A DNA stretch of 64,000 nt from contig CADCXA010000044.1 in assembly GCA_902806565.1 (NCBI GenBank), forward strand, positions 248,001 through 312,000, read 5' to 3'. The translations under genes were made by a program, and so were the position numbers. This document shows, one piece after another, positions 25,917-38,900 of this stretch. This stretch comes from Hypoxylon rubiginosum (lineage: Eukaryota > Ascomycota > Sordariomycetes > Xylariales > Hypoxylaceae). Position 1 is the stretch's first letter. Each line of letters begins with the position of its first letter. Under the pieces are notes generated by a model, which saw nothing but the letters and a program-made list of their open reading frames with translations, did no database searches and had not been told where the DNA came from.

Positions 25917-28096
25917 ATGGAGCTCCAGCAAATTAGCTCACAGTGTCAAGTTGGATTCTTCTCTTTCGAGACTGATGTTGCGGGTAAAAGGGGTGAGCTA
26001 CAGATCTACTACGAGTCTTAACTGCACTAACACTTCCTTGTCTGGCAGCTCATCTCGATTGCCATTGGCGACTAAATGGAAGCATCTCAGAAGCGAATGC
26101 AGCAGCATCGGTGGATAACTCACGGGCTCTGCCGTGTTTGACGCTCGATCTCCTGTTCACTCCTCTATCAATTTGGCCTCGAAACCAGACAAATGCAAAT
26201 CCACCACAAGATGTTGCATCGATCTGCACCGAGAGTAGTGAAACTCAAGCCGTGTTCGGTTTTATTCGAGACGCAATCAAGAAGAATATAAACATTCATG
26301 ACTCAACTATTACAGCAATCAAATTATTGCTGCCAGCTTCCAGCGGTTACATCGTTCGCAACGATATAATTCAGCGGCGATTCCTTACATGTCAACTGGC
26401 CGAAAGTGTAGCAGACTTTACCACAGTGAAAGAAAAGATATATGCTTTCCATCGCTGCGCAGACACTACCATACTACAATCGTTGGCTGCCGCGGTCGGT
26501 GCCATTCACCTCAAACAGCTACCGGGGCTCGAAAGAGGGCCAGTAGAGTTTGCCATGGTCTCATTGGAAAGCGAAATCAATGCTCGTCTATCCTTTCCGT
26601 GGATAGTTGATAGGCCTTTGCCTGGGAAGCGGCTGGCCCTCGTGGATGGCAAGGCTTACCCAGCTGTGTCAACTGCATCACTGGGTATATACCGAGCAGC
26701 GAGAGCGCTTGGCATCGAACTTGTTGTTGTGGATCGAGATGGCCACTGGGCACAGGATTCGTCCGCGAAGCAGTGGCGAGACGAATTCATCGTGTGCGAT
26801 CTGACGGTAGATGATGGCCTACCGGGTCGAATAGCCAGTGCCTTGTCCAAGAGTAAAGGTCCAATACATTGTATCACGACCTACTCAGATAAGCTTCTGC
26901 CTTCCACAGCCAGAGCAGCAGAGAAAATGGGGTTTTATACAAGCCCACCCGAAGCAATGGACATATGTCATGATAAGCGAAAGACAAGAAAATTTACGTC
27001 AACAGACACCTATATGGCCGTTAGCGGACTCACTGGCCTTAAAAGGACGATAGCATGCCTGAAGTCTCCATTAAGGTATCCTCTGATTGTCAAGCCGGCT
27101 ATCGGATATTGCTCCGAAGGTGTCGCCAAAGTCATGTCTCAAACGGAGCTGTTCAGCGCCGTACAGCGTATTGAAGAGCGATTTCCCGGAATCGACGCCG
27201 TTATAGAGCCGTACGTCTTTGGACCGGAAGTGGACGCGAACTTCTTCCTGCTCAATGGAGAGCTGCTCTGGAGCGAAGTAAATGATGACTTTCCTTCGTC
27301 TGCGGATACGATTCTGACCAGCAGCAACTGTAATGAACAGCACCCATCCTCGTCGACACCCCCATCACATATTTCCATGTTGTCACCGCTACCACCCAAT
27401 TCTTTTGCCGAGTTGTCAACAATCATGCCTTCAATCCTGCCCGAAGATGAAGTTTCCCTTCTCACCTCATCACTGACAGAAACCCTTCTCAGGCTGGGAT
27501 TCCAGAACGGGCTGTTCCACCTCGAGGCGCGGGTGAAAGACAGCAAGATGGAATATGCCATGACCGACAAGGGAGTGGAGCTGATACACACCAGAATGGG
27601 CACGAATGTGACTACAGACCCAAGCATATTCCTCATCGAGATCAACGCCAGGGTCCCAGGCCACCAGGAGGTATTTGCGGTCGAGCACACGTACGGAATC
27701 GACTATTTTGCCCTGCATATGCTGGCAGCTTTGTCGACACATGCTCCCGATACCCAGAGTGAAACTGACGCAACGCTCAAGGCAATTGTTCACTCACTAT
27801 GCAAGCCTTTGCCAACTGAGTGTCAATATCCCTCGCACGTGGTTTTCATACCAATCAACCGTGGGGGCACTTTCGTGGGCGCAGAGCCACTTCCTGAAGA
27901 GTTAGCACAGTATGTCGTTGAGTCTCAGGTGTTTTTGGAAAGTGGCGAGGTTCTTGGTGATCCGGATAAAGAAGGGAAGTGGCCCTTCGTGGCTTATTTT
28001 ATTGTTAGTGCCAAATCGACGGGTGCCGAAGGCCGGGCTGAGGTTCGAATGATCGGCGAGAAAGTAAGAAATGCGTTTAAGTATATTATAAATTAA
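25917..28096 (+). CDS. ATP-grasp ligase (amino-acid/peptide ligase-like), 2 exons
   Basis: An enzyme of the ATP-grasp fold, which joins a carboxylate to an amine through an acyl phosphate. My model has exons 25,917-25,992 and 26,049-28,096 (2,124 nt, 707 residues). The ATG lies in a good context (ACAATGG); donor GTGAGC at 25,993 is preferred, but GTAAAA at 25,984 would also keep frame and drop three residues. The ATP-grasp part has YPLIVKPAIGYCSEG (Lys about 374; nucleotide binding), VIEPYVFGPEVDANFFLLNG (about 410-428), FHLEARV (about 515) and IFLIEINARVPG (about 552-563), whose Glu and Asn should bind magnesium. Residues 1-300 contain a pre-ATP-grasp Rossmann-like region (GKRLALVDG onward). 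A Ser/Pro-rich insert lies at about 440-475. The layout recalls carnosine synthase and bacterial L-amino-acid ligases. It is the most likely bond-forming enzyme of this cluster; the substrates are unknown. Confidence 0.88.
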
Positions 28097-28290
28097 TAGT
28101 ACGTTGGATAAACAAGGTCTATTAATCACTTAATATAGGTATGGGTGCTAGCTAGCAGTAGGTAGATGATATTGGATGGAAGCCGATGTTGACGGCTGAT
28201 AGGTACGTACAAGAAGAGGGACTCTCTTAGCAAAGGGGTAGAAATACACAATATTTTCAACCCGGCGGGCGGGTGGTAGAGACCTTTTAA
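28097..28290. other. Intergenic, right edge of island 1
   Basis: Normal DNA after the ATP-grasp stop codon, ending in a G-rich tract (about 28,263-28,276) before composition collapses into AT-rich sequence near 28,290. No gene or terminal inverted repeat is visible here. Confidence 0.5.
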
Positions 28291-28810
28291 GTTCTTTTAA
28301 ATTATTTTAAGTTATTAATATATATCGCCCTAAAAGTTATAATATATAAAGTAATTAAAATCCTTTTATATAAATATATTATAAATTTAATATATTATTT
28401 AAAACTTTTTATAATATATATTTAATTTTATTTTTAAGAAAAAACTTAAGATTATTTAAAAAGTTTTTTAAAAAAAATCATGTTTATAAATTATATAAAA
28501 TTAAAGTAATTTATTTTTATAATAATTTTTTATATTTTATTATAATTTATATTTATAAAAAAAACTTAAAAAATTTAAATATATATAATATATTAAATTA
28601 AAAATTTTAAATAATTTTTATTTAATAATTAAATTAAATTAATTAAATTAATTTAAAAACTTTTATTTAAATTAAATAAAATAAAATTAAATATATAAAT
28701 AATATTTAATTAATTAAAAATATTTATAATTAATTTAATATATTTAAATTTTTTTTTAAATTTTTTTTTATATATTTATTAAAATATTAAAAATTATTAT
28801 AATATTATTA

Positions 28811-28977
28811 TAATTTATATATAAAAAAATATATATAATAAAAAATAAAAAATAAAAAATATAAAAATAATTAAAATAATTAATTAAATATATATTTAAA
28901 AGTTAAATTTATTATATATAATAATAAATATATAATTAAAAATTATAATTTATTTAATAAAATTATAAATTTAAAAC
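28811..28977 (+). repeat. Dispersed AT-rich repeat, copy A
   Basis: Aligns with 30,110-30,297 in the same orientation over TAATTTATATATAAAAAAAT and the segment running through AGTTAAATTTATTATATATA to TTTAAAAC. Copy B has one insertion of about 20 bases plus transitions. Confidence 0.7.
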
Positions 28978-30109
28978 TATAATATTTTTTTTTAATAATA
29001 TTTAAATTTTTTTTAATAATTTTTTTTATAAAATTTATTATTTAATAAAAAGTAAAATAAATAAGTAAAAATTATAATTTTATTTATTAATTTAAAAGTT
29101 ATTATAAAATAATATATTTTATAGTTTTAATATATTTAAATAAAATATATATATATATTATTATATAAATTTATTAAATTAAATATTATTAAAGTTATAT
29201 ATATTTATATTAAATTATTTTTAAGTTATTAATAATTTAATTTTAAATTTTTTTATTAAAATAATTAAATAAATATTTAAGTTTATTTTAATTTTTAATT
29301 CTTTTTTAAAAAAAAGTTATTAAGTTTATTAAATTAAAACTAATTTATATAATAACTTATATAAGTTATTTAAAATTTCTTTTTTATATATATTTAAATT
29401 TTTAGTTTATTTAATTATTTTCTTTTTATAAATTAATATTATTATAATAATAAAACTTTTTAAAAATAAATATTTTATTTTTATTAGTTTTATTAATTAA
29501 TAAATTTAATTAAAATAAACTAATATTTATAATTTTATTTATAAATTTATTAATATTTTAATTAATTTAATAAATTTAAAAATTAATTTAATAATTTAAT
29601 TGATTTTTAAAGTTTTTTCAATTTTTAAGTTTTTAATTTTATTAAAATTATTAACGTTATTATTAATAAAATTTATTATTATTTATAAAATATTATTAAA
29701 ATTTTTTTATTTTAATTTTATTTAAAAAAATATAAATTATTATATTTATTAAAAGTTTTTTTATAAGTATTAATTTTTTTTTATTTATAAAAATTAAAAT
29801 AATAAAAGTTTTAATATTAGTTTATATAATTTAATTAATTTTAATAAGTTTTTTTTAATTATATAAATATAAGTTTATTAAATAAAATAAAAGATTTTAA
29901 TATTTATTTAAATAAATTAATAAAATATAAATATTAATAAATTTAATAAAAAAATTAATATATTTATAAAATTAATTATTATATTTAATATAAATATTAT
30001 TAAAAAAAGTTTAAAAGAATTTAATTAATTTAAAATCTTTTAAAATAATATAAATAATATAAATAATAATTTATAAAAAAATTATTAATTTTATTTTTTA
30101 TATATAAAA

Positions 30110-30297
30110 TAATTTATATATAAAAAAATATATATAATAAAAAGTAAAAAACTAAAAATATAAAAATAATTAAAATAATTAATTAAATATATATTTAAAA
30201 GTTAAATTTATTATATATAATAATAAATATATAGTTAAAAATTATAACTTATTTAATTAAATTATAAAATTTATTTAATAAAACTATAAATTTAAAA
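30110..30297 (+). repeat. Dispersed AT-rich repeat, copy B
   Basis: Partner of 28,811-28,977, about 1.3 kb downstream in direct orientation. The two copies might be ends of one degraded element, but no target duplication could be fixed in this background. Confidence 0.7.
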
Positions 30298-30414
30298 CCT
30301 TAATAAATATATTTTTCTATTATATTTAATTTAATTATAATATTAAAAATTATTATAAGTATTTATATTATTACTTTTATTATAATTTTATATTAAATAA
30401 TCTATTTTTTTATT

Positions 30415-30545
30415 ATATATATATTTTTTTAATTTAATAATTTAATTAATAAATTATATTTTATTATATAAACTTTTTTTAAATTTAATAATTTAATTAA
30501 TAAATTATATTTTTATTATATATTTTTATTTTAAATTTAATAATT
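30415..30545. repeat. Imperfect tandem repeat, three units
   Basis: The phrase AATTTAATAATTTAATTAATAAATTATA recurs in two close copies with a third, partial copy, each followed by a TTTTATTATATA run. The period is about 55-60 bases. Confidence 0.65.
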
Positions 30546-33004
30546 TATAATATTATTATTAATTTATAAATAAATTATTATTATATTTATTTATAAAAAT
30601 AAAAGTTTTTATTTTTAAATTTTATATTTAATTTAATATATTTTAAAATTAATTTATTTAAATAATTAAAATTTATAAAACTTTAAATAATTAATTATAA
30701 TTTTAAATTTTTAATAAAATAAGTTTTATATATATTTAAATTATTATAATTAATAATATTTTTATTTATTTAAAGTTTTATTTTAATTATATTATATTAA
30801 TTTAAAAAATATATAATAATTTTTATTTATATAATTTTATAGTTTTAATAATAATTTAAAGTTTAATAAAAAGATTTTTAAACTTTTTATTTTTTTTATT
30901 TTTATAATTTTTAAATTTTCTTTAATTAGTTTTCTTTTTATATAATATATATAAATTAATATATAATTAAGTGTTTTTTTTATTAAATAATAAGTGTTTA
31001 TAAAAAAAATAATATAATAATTTTTATAAATTTAAATATTATATTTATTTATTTTATTTTTTTTATATTTTTATTATAATTAATAAAACTTTTTATTTTT
31101 TTATTATATTTTTATATTATTTAAATAAACAATTATTTAATTAATTATTAAGTTTTTAAAAATATTATAATATATTTTTATAATATAAAAATTATTTAAA
31201 TAAAATATTAATTAAATTTCTTTTTATTTAAATATTAAATCTATTAATAATATAATTAAAAATATTATTAAAAAATATAAAAACCATTTAAAATTTAATA
31301 AAAATATAATTAATATTTAACGTTAAATAAATAATAAATAATTTTAAAAATTATTTAATATATTCATTTTATATTTTTAAATATTATTAATCTTTTTTAA
31401 TAGTTTTATAAATTATAATAAATTTAATATTATAAAAGTTATTTTTATTAATAGTATTTTATTTTTTTATTAAGTTTTTAAAAAGTTTTTATTAATTTTA
31501 TATTATAATTTATATAAAAGTTTTAAATTTTAATTAATTAATAATTTATTTAAATAAAAAAAAAGCTTTTATATATTTTATTAAAACTATTATTAATTAA
31601 ATTATAATTGATATTTTTATATATAATTAATAAGTTATTAATTTTAATATAGTTTATTAAATATTATTAAATTTATAAATTAAAATTAAAATTATATTTT
31701 TATTTAATCTTTTTAAAAAAACTTAAAATTTAATTATTAATATTTTTAACGTTTAAATTTTATTATAAATAAATATAAATAAATATTTAATTATATTAAT
31801 ATAAAATAAATATTAATTATTTTTAATAATATAAAATAAATTATAAATAATTAATTATTAATATAAATTTTTATTATTAAAATTCTTTTATATTTTATTT
31901 AAATAAGTTTATTAAATATCTAATATATTTATTTATATTAATATATTAATTTAAATTATTAAATTATTAATTTTAATTTTATTATAAATATATTTAATAT
32001 TAATTATATTATAAAAAATAATATATTTAAATAAAATAAATAATATATTAATTAATATATTTAAAAAAGGTTAAATTTATAATTTTAACGTTTATTAATT
32101 TTATTTTTAATAAAAAAACTTAATATAAAATTAATTAATATATAATAATAATTAATATTATATATAATAATATATAAATTAAATTATTTAATATTATAAT
32201 AAAATAACTATTTAAAATTAATAAATTTAATATATTATTATTTAATATAAATTATTTTTATTTATTTTAATAAAAAAACTATTTATTATTTTATTTAAAT
32301 TTTTATTAAAATAATATTAAATAAAAAAAATTTTAAAATTAAATTTATAAATTATATTATAATAAAATTATAATTTAATAAATGTTTTAAATTTTTTTTA
32401 TTAAATATTAAATTATATTAAATAATTTAACTTATTATATAAATAAATTATTTATATAATTTAAAATATTAAAATCTAAAGTTTTTTAAATAATTAAAAT
32501 ATTAAATATATAAAATAAAATTATTTTTAAAATAAAAATATAAAACTTTAAATATTAAAATTAATTTAATTTTATTATATAATTAATTTAATAAAAACTA
32601 ATATTTAAATTAATTTTATTTATTAAGTTATAAATAAATAATTTATTTTAATAATAATTATATTAATAAATATAAATTTTAATAATTATTTAACTTATTT
32701 AAATTAATATTAAAAATTATAATAATTAAATTTTTTAATGTTTAAAAGAAAAATTAAATATTAAAAACTTAGTATTATTTAATAAAATAATTATTAATTA
32801 ATTTAATGTTTTTTTTAATAATTTTAATAAAGTTACTTTAAATTAAAAAATATTAAATAATAATATAAATTTAATTAATAATATTTTTTAAAAAAAACGT
32901 TTATAATAAAAATTATTAAAATAAAAAAAATTATATTAATAATTATTTTATTAAAAGTTAAAATAATAAATATAAATATTTTATAAATTAAATAAAATTA
33001 TATT

Positions 33005-33182
33005 TATAAAACTTTATATAAAAATATATTAGTTTTATATATAATTTAAACTTTTAAAGTTTATTTATATAACGTTATATATATTTTATATAAATATTAA
33101 ATTTATTTATTAAATATTATAATTAACTATAAATCTTTACTTTAAAATTTTAAAAGTTTTATATATTTTTTAGTTTTTTATA
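33005..33182. repeat. Left LTR (candidate)
   Basis: Same length as the right copy at 43,782-43,959. By hand I count about 16 differences in 178 positions, all transitions and no transversions, which points to RIP. Confidence 0.75.
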
Positions 33183-35864
33183 TTTAATAGTTTTATTATT
33201 ATTAGTTTTATAACTTTTAATATAATATTTTAATTAATTTTTATTAATTTTAATTAATTAATTTATTTTTCCAGTAAAAAGTTTATTAATTTAAACTAAA
33301 ATTAAACATATATAAAGTTATTATTTTAATTTAATTTATAATTTATAATATAACAAAAAAAAAATCGCGATAATCTTTTTATTTTTATATATTAATTTAT
33401 TAAAAAAATTTTTTTTAATTTTTTTTATTTATTAATTTTTTTATATTATCCGATAAAAAAATATTTAACTTATTATTAAATTTTTAATAAAATAAGATTA
33501 ATTAAAAACAATTTAAAACCCTTTTTATATAAATATCTAATAAATTTTTTTATATATAAAAACTTTTAATTTAATTACCTTATTATTTTTTATATATTTA
33601 TATTAATTATTAAGAAAAATAATAAAGAATTTAATTAAAGTTATAATAATATTTAATATAAAATAAGTAATTAATAACTATAAATTTAAAAAAGTTTTTA
33701 TAAAAACTTTAAAATTTTTATCTTTTATTTTTATTAATATTATATAAATTTAAACACTAATTAAAATTTCTACTTTTTTTATATTAACTTTTTTTATTTT
33801 TATTATTTTTTAATTAATTCGTTAAACATTTAATTATTTTTCTTTTAAAAGTTTTATATTAAATATAAAATTTTAATTAATTAATTTTTAAACGTTAAAT
33901 TTAATTAATATTTTAATATAATTATAAATATAATTATTAAAACAGTTTTTAATTAGTAGTAAAACCTTTAAAAACTATATTATAAATATTTTATAAACTT
34001 TTATTTAATTTTAAACATTATTTATTAAATTATTTTTAATATTTTTTTATATAAATAATAATTAATATATAAATTAAAATCTTATTATTAATATTTTTAA
34101 AATCTAAGTAATATTATTTACATTATAATATTTATTAATTAAACGTTTTATTTAATTAATTATATTTATTTAAATAACTAAATTAATAAATTATTAAAAT
34201 TTAATTATTTAATTAATTATATTTATTTTAACAAGTAATTTAACAAATTATAAATTTTTAATATTTATAAGTTTATTAAAGTTTTTATTACTATTAAAAT
34301 AATTTAAAAAATTATTAAAACTTTTTTAATAAGTTTTAAAGAATCTTAAAAAAAAAGAATTATTATAAAATTTTAAATAATAAATTAAATTAATTTATTA
34401 TAAATATTTATTAAATTTTACACTTTAAATAATTTTAAAATATAATAAATAAATATTTTTACTTATTAATAACTAATTTTATTTTTATATTAATTTAATT
34501 AAAGTTTTATTATATTTTCTATAAAAGGTTATATAATAAAAAAAAACGTTTTAATTAATAATATTAATTTAAATAATAATTTAAATTTAATATTACTAAT
34601 ATAACTTAATAAATTTTAATTTAATAATATAATTATTTAATATATTAAAAAATATACTATTACTTTTTAAATAACTATAAATAATATAAGTTTTAATTTT
34701 AATAATATAATAAGCGCTAAAAGCACCTATTATATTAATAAGATATATTAAAAATTAAAATGAAATATATTTTAAAGCTGGTTTATTTAAGTAATTAAAA
34801 CTTATAAAATTTTAAATAATTAATCGTAGCTTTAAATTCTTAATAAAATAAGTTTTATATATACTTAAATTTTTATATAATAATTTATTAAGTAACTTTA
34901 TTATTAAAATAATTAAAATTTAAATAATATAAAAAAAAATTATTAAATAAATAAAAAATTATAATAACTAGCGATTATAAAATATTAAATACTTTTAATT
35001 TAATTTTATAAAAGTTTATAAACTTAATTAAATTATATAAATAAAGAAAAATATTTATTTTAAATTTATATTTTTATTTATTAATACGGTATATAATATA
35101 ATAATTAATAACTAAAAAATTAAAAAAATTACCACTTAATTTTATAAGTTTTATTAAAATTAAATTTAAGTTTAATAAACTATTTAACTAAGTTTTAATA
35201 AAAAATAAAAAATTAAAACTAATATTATTTATTATTATTATTAATTATTTAAATAATTTATAATATTAGTTTTAAAAGTAATAAAAAATATTATAATATT
35301 TAAATATTTATAAAATAATTGTTTTAAAAATATTAATTTAAAGTTTTAAATAACGGATTTTATTTATAATATTTATATAACATATATACTAAAAACGTTT
35401 TAATATAATTTATTAATTTTTAACGCGTTAAATTTAAGCTTTTAAATATTAATTTAATTACTAGTTAATAAACTTATTTTTAATAATTATTTTAAATATT
35501 TTATTAAATAATAAAAAATATAAAAAAGTAATTTATTAACAAATAATAAAAAGAACTTATTATTATTTATATTAATAACTAAATAATTAATTAAAAACGT
35601 AGTTATTAAAATGAAAATAATTATTAATTTCACGGATATATTTAACGTTAATTTTAGTTTTTTATTAAAATTTAATTCTTTTAATAATATAAATTTTAAT
35701 AATTTAAACTCTTTTTAAAAATCCGGTAGAAATTAATAAGAAAATAAATTTAATAATAAGTTTAAAAAAATAAAAATAAAAATAATAAGCTTTAAAATAA
35801 ATATAATAATAAAAAAAAAACAAAATTAATAATAAATATAATAAAAATAAAAATAAAGCAAATA

Positions 35865-35914
35865 ATTAAAATAATAATTAAAATAATAATTAAAATAATA
35901 ATTAAAATAATAAA
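35865..35914. repeat. 12-bp tandem repeat, four copies
   Basis: The unit ATTAAAATAATA repeats head to tail from 35,865. Confidence 0.85.
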
Positions 35915-38900
35915 TATAATTATAATAATTATTATAATAATTAATAATGTTATTAAAAAAGTAACAACTTTTTTTAATATTATTAATATTAATAAATTAA
36001 AATAAGTAAAAAAAAAAACGTTTTTATTATTAATAAAAAGTTATATAATTAAGATTAAGAAAATCGTAAAATTTAAAAAACTATATTATAAATTAAAAGG
36101 TATATAATAATAAATAATTATAAGTAAATAAATTTTAATATTAAATTTAATTATAATTATTTTATAAATTAATATAATATAAATATAAAAAAAAGAACTT
36201 ATTTTAAATATAATAAAATTTTTAATATTAAATTAAATTATTTTAAATATATATATACTAATAATTATACATTTTTTAAATTTTTTAACACCAGTTTAAA
36301 ATATTAATAAATAAGTAATTTTTTATTAATTAATAAACTTTTATTAAATTATAAATTATTTATAATAAAAAATATAATTAATAAATATTTTAACAAGCTG
36401 GTGAATAATTTATAAAATAAAAAATTAATAGATTTAATTATAGCGTTTAATATATTAAATATTTAAATTATTAAAATATAATTAAAATCGTTTTAATATA
36501 TAAATAAAATAAAACATTATTATTTTTTTAAAATAAATATTTATAACGGTTTTAAATTATTAATTATATATATTAATAATAAAACGTTATATTAAATAAT
36601 TAATTAAAAATAACTAGATATTTTTATTAAAAAATATAAACTAATTAAAATCAATGTTTTTATAATTATTAAAGGTATTTTAAATATAATTAAAATATTA
36701 AAAAAAATTAAATTTTATATAAAAATAATTATTAAGTTTTAAAAATATATATAACAAATAATTTAAGTGGTAATTAAAATATAAATATATTTTAATTTAC
36801 TTAGTTTTAATTTATTATTTAATAGCGATTTTTATAATAAATATAATATAATTATTAACTATTTTAAAAGTTAAATTATATTAAAATTATACTTTAAAAT
36901 AATTATTTTAATAAAGTATTAATAAAAATAATAAATAAAACAAAAAATTTTATATATAAAAAGAATTATTATTTTTATATAAATTATAATTTTATTACTA
37001 GTTAAATATATAAATTTATTTAAAAGTTAAAACTTTTATTTTATATTATAATATTTTAAAATAATATACGGTATTATTAATATATTTTTAATTAAAATAA
37101 TGGTTTTTTTAAATAATATTAACAAATTAATAATTATTAATAAAAAAAAAAAATTAGCACCATTAATAAAATAATTAATAACGGTTTTATTAAAATAACT
37201 TAAAAAAAAATAAATATAATTTAAATAATATTATTAATTAATAATAATATTTATAATATTAGTTTTTTTTTAACGTAAAATTTAAAATATTATATAAACT
37301 TAAATAAGTATTTAATTTAAAAGATATTAAAACTTATAAAAAAAAGTAAAATAAAAATAATTCTTTTATTTTTTAAAATTAAAAAACTTAAAAATACTTT
37401 AAATATTATTATAAAAAATAAAATATATTATTATAATATTAGTAAATCTTTTTTAAATAAACTTATAATATTAATTAAAAAATAAAATATATAAAAAAAT
37501 AAAAAAATAACAATTAATTTAATAAATAATTAACGAAAAAAATATAAACCTAAATATATATATTTATTAAAAGTTAAAAATAAAAGATTTTTTAATTAAA
37601 CTTTTAATAAAATATATAATAAAAAGAAATTAAAATAAATATAAAAACTAATTTTATTTATTTATTTATATTTTATAATTTAAAAAATAATTAATAAAAA
37701 ATATAAAAACCGTATTATTATTAACCTTAAAATATTAAATAAAAATGTTTTAATAAATATATATTTATTATTATAATAAAAAAATATAATTTAATATATT
37801 AAAAAAAAAAGTTATATTAATTGTTAATAAATCTATATTTTTTTACTAATTTTTTATAATATATTAATATTATAATTAAATGGTTATAATATTTTCTTAA
37901 GGTTTAAAAGTTTTAAATATTATTTTTATAAAATTTTAAAATTTTTTAATATTTATTTAAAGATTTATAAATTAATATTTAACATTATATAATAATTTTA
38001 TTAAAAGTTATATAAATAATATTATTATTTATAATAATAATAAAAAAGATTATTTTTATTATTTAAAAATAATTTTTAATATAACCTATAAAATTAACTT
38101 AGTTTTAACATTTAAAAAATCTTTTTTTAATTATATATTAATATATTTATTAAATTTTATAGTTAATAATATAAATATTATTATTATATTAAACCACGTA
38201 AAAACATTATAAAAAATTAAAATACCAGTTATTTTAATAAATTTTAAATAATATATTAAATTAACTATATTTCTTTAAAAATATATTTTTTAATATAATT
38301 AAAAAATTAAATTATTTTAAATTTATAAAACTACGTTATTAACCGTAAAAAAAAAAAAAAAAAAACTGCTTTTAGTTTTATTAATAAAATAAAAATATAT
38401 AATAAAAACAATTTTTACTTTTATTAAATTAAAACTTAAATTTTTTTAAATTTTTTAGTTTTAATTAACTAAAATAAATTATTTAACTTATTAGGATTTT
38501 AATAATATAACTTTCTTAAAAATTAATATATTAAAAAAGTAAGGATTTAATATATTTATTTTTTATTTTAAAAAAAAAATAAAATAGTTAAAATATTTCT
38601 TTTAATAATATTAAGCTAATTATATATTTATTAAAAATATTAATAAAAGTAAAATAAAAATATTTTATTATAAAATTAAAAATAATTTATTTTATATAAA
38701 CTTATTATTAAAATTAAATATAATTATAATTTTATATTAAACTTATAGTTATTTTAATAAACTATAAAATAATAAAGGAAATTATTAATTAAATATTATT
38801 AAAAATATTTAATATTAATAAAATAAACACTAGGTTAATAATTACTTTAACTTTTTTATTATAATTTTAATTAAATGTTTAATATATTTTTAATTAATTA

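Noticed and set aside
25846..26118. 90-codon plus-strand frame starting upstream of the ATP-grasp gene
   Set aside because: Another frame over the first exon and intron; the exon from ATG 25,917 splices in frame to the ligase and explains the region better.
28260..28400. Possible right-hand partner of the terminal repeat at 13,205
   Set aside because: I compared this edge with the reverse complement of the repeat and found no run of matches beyond AT background.
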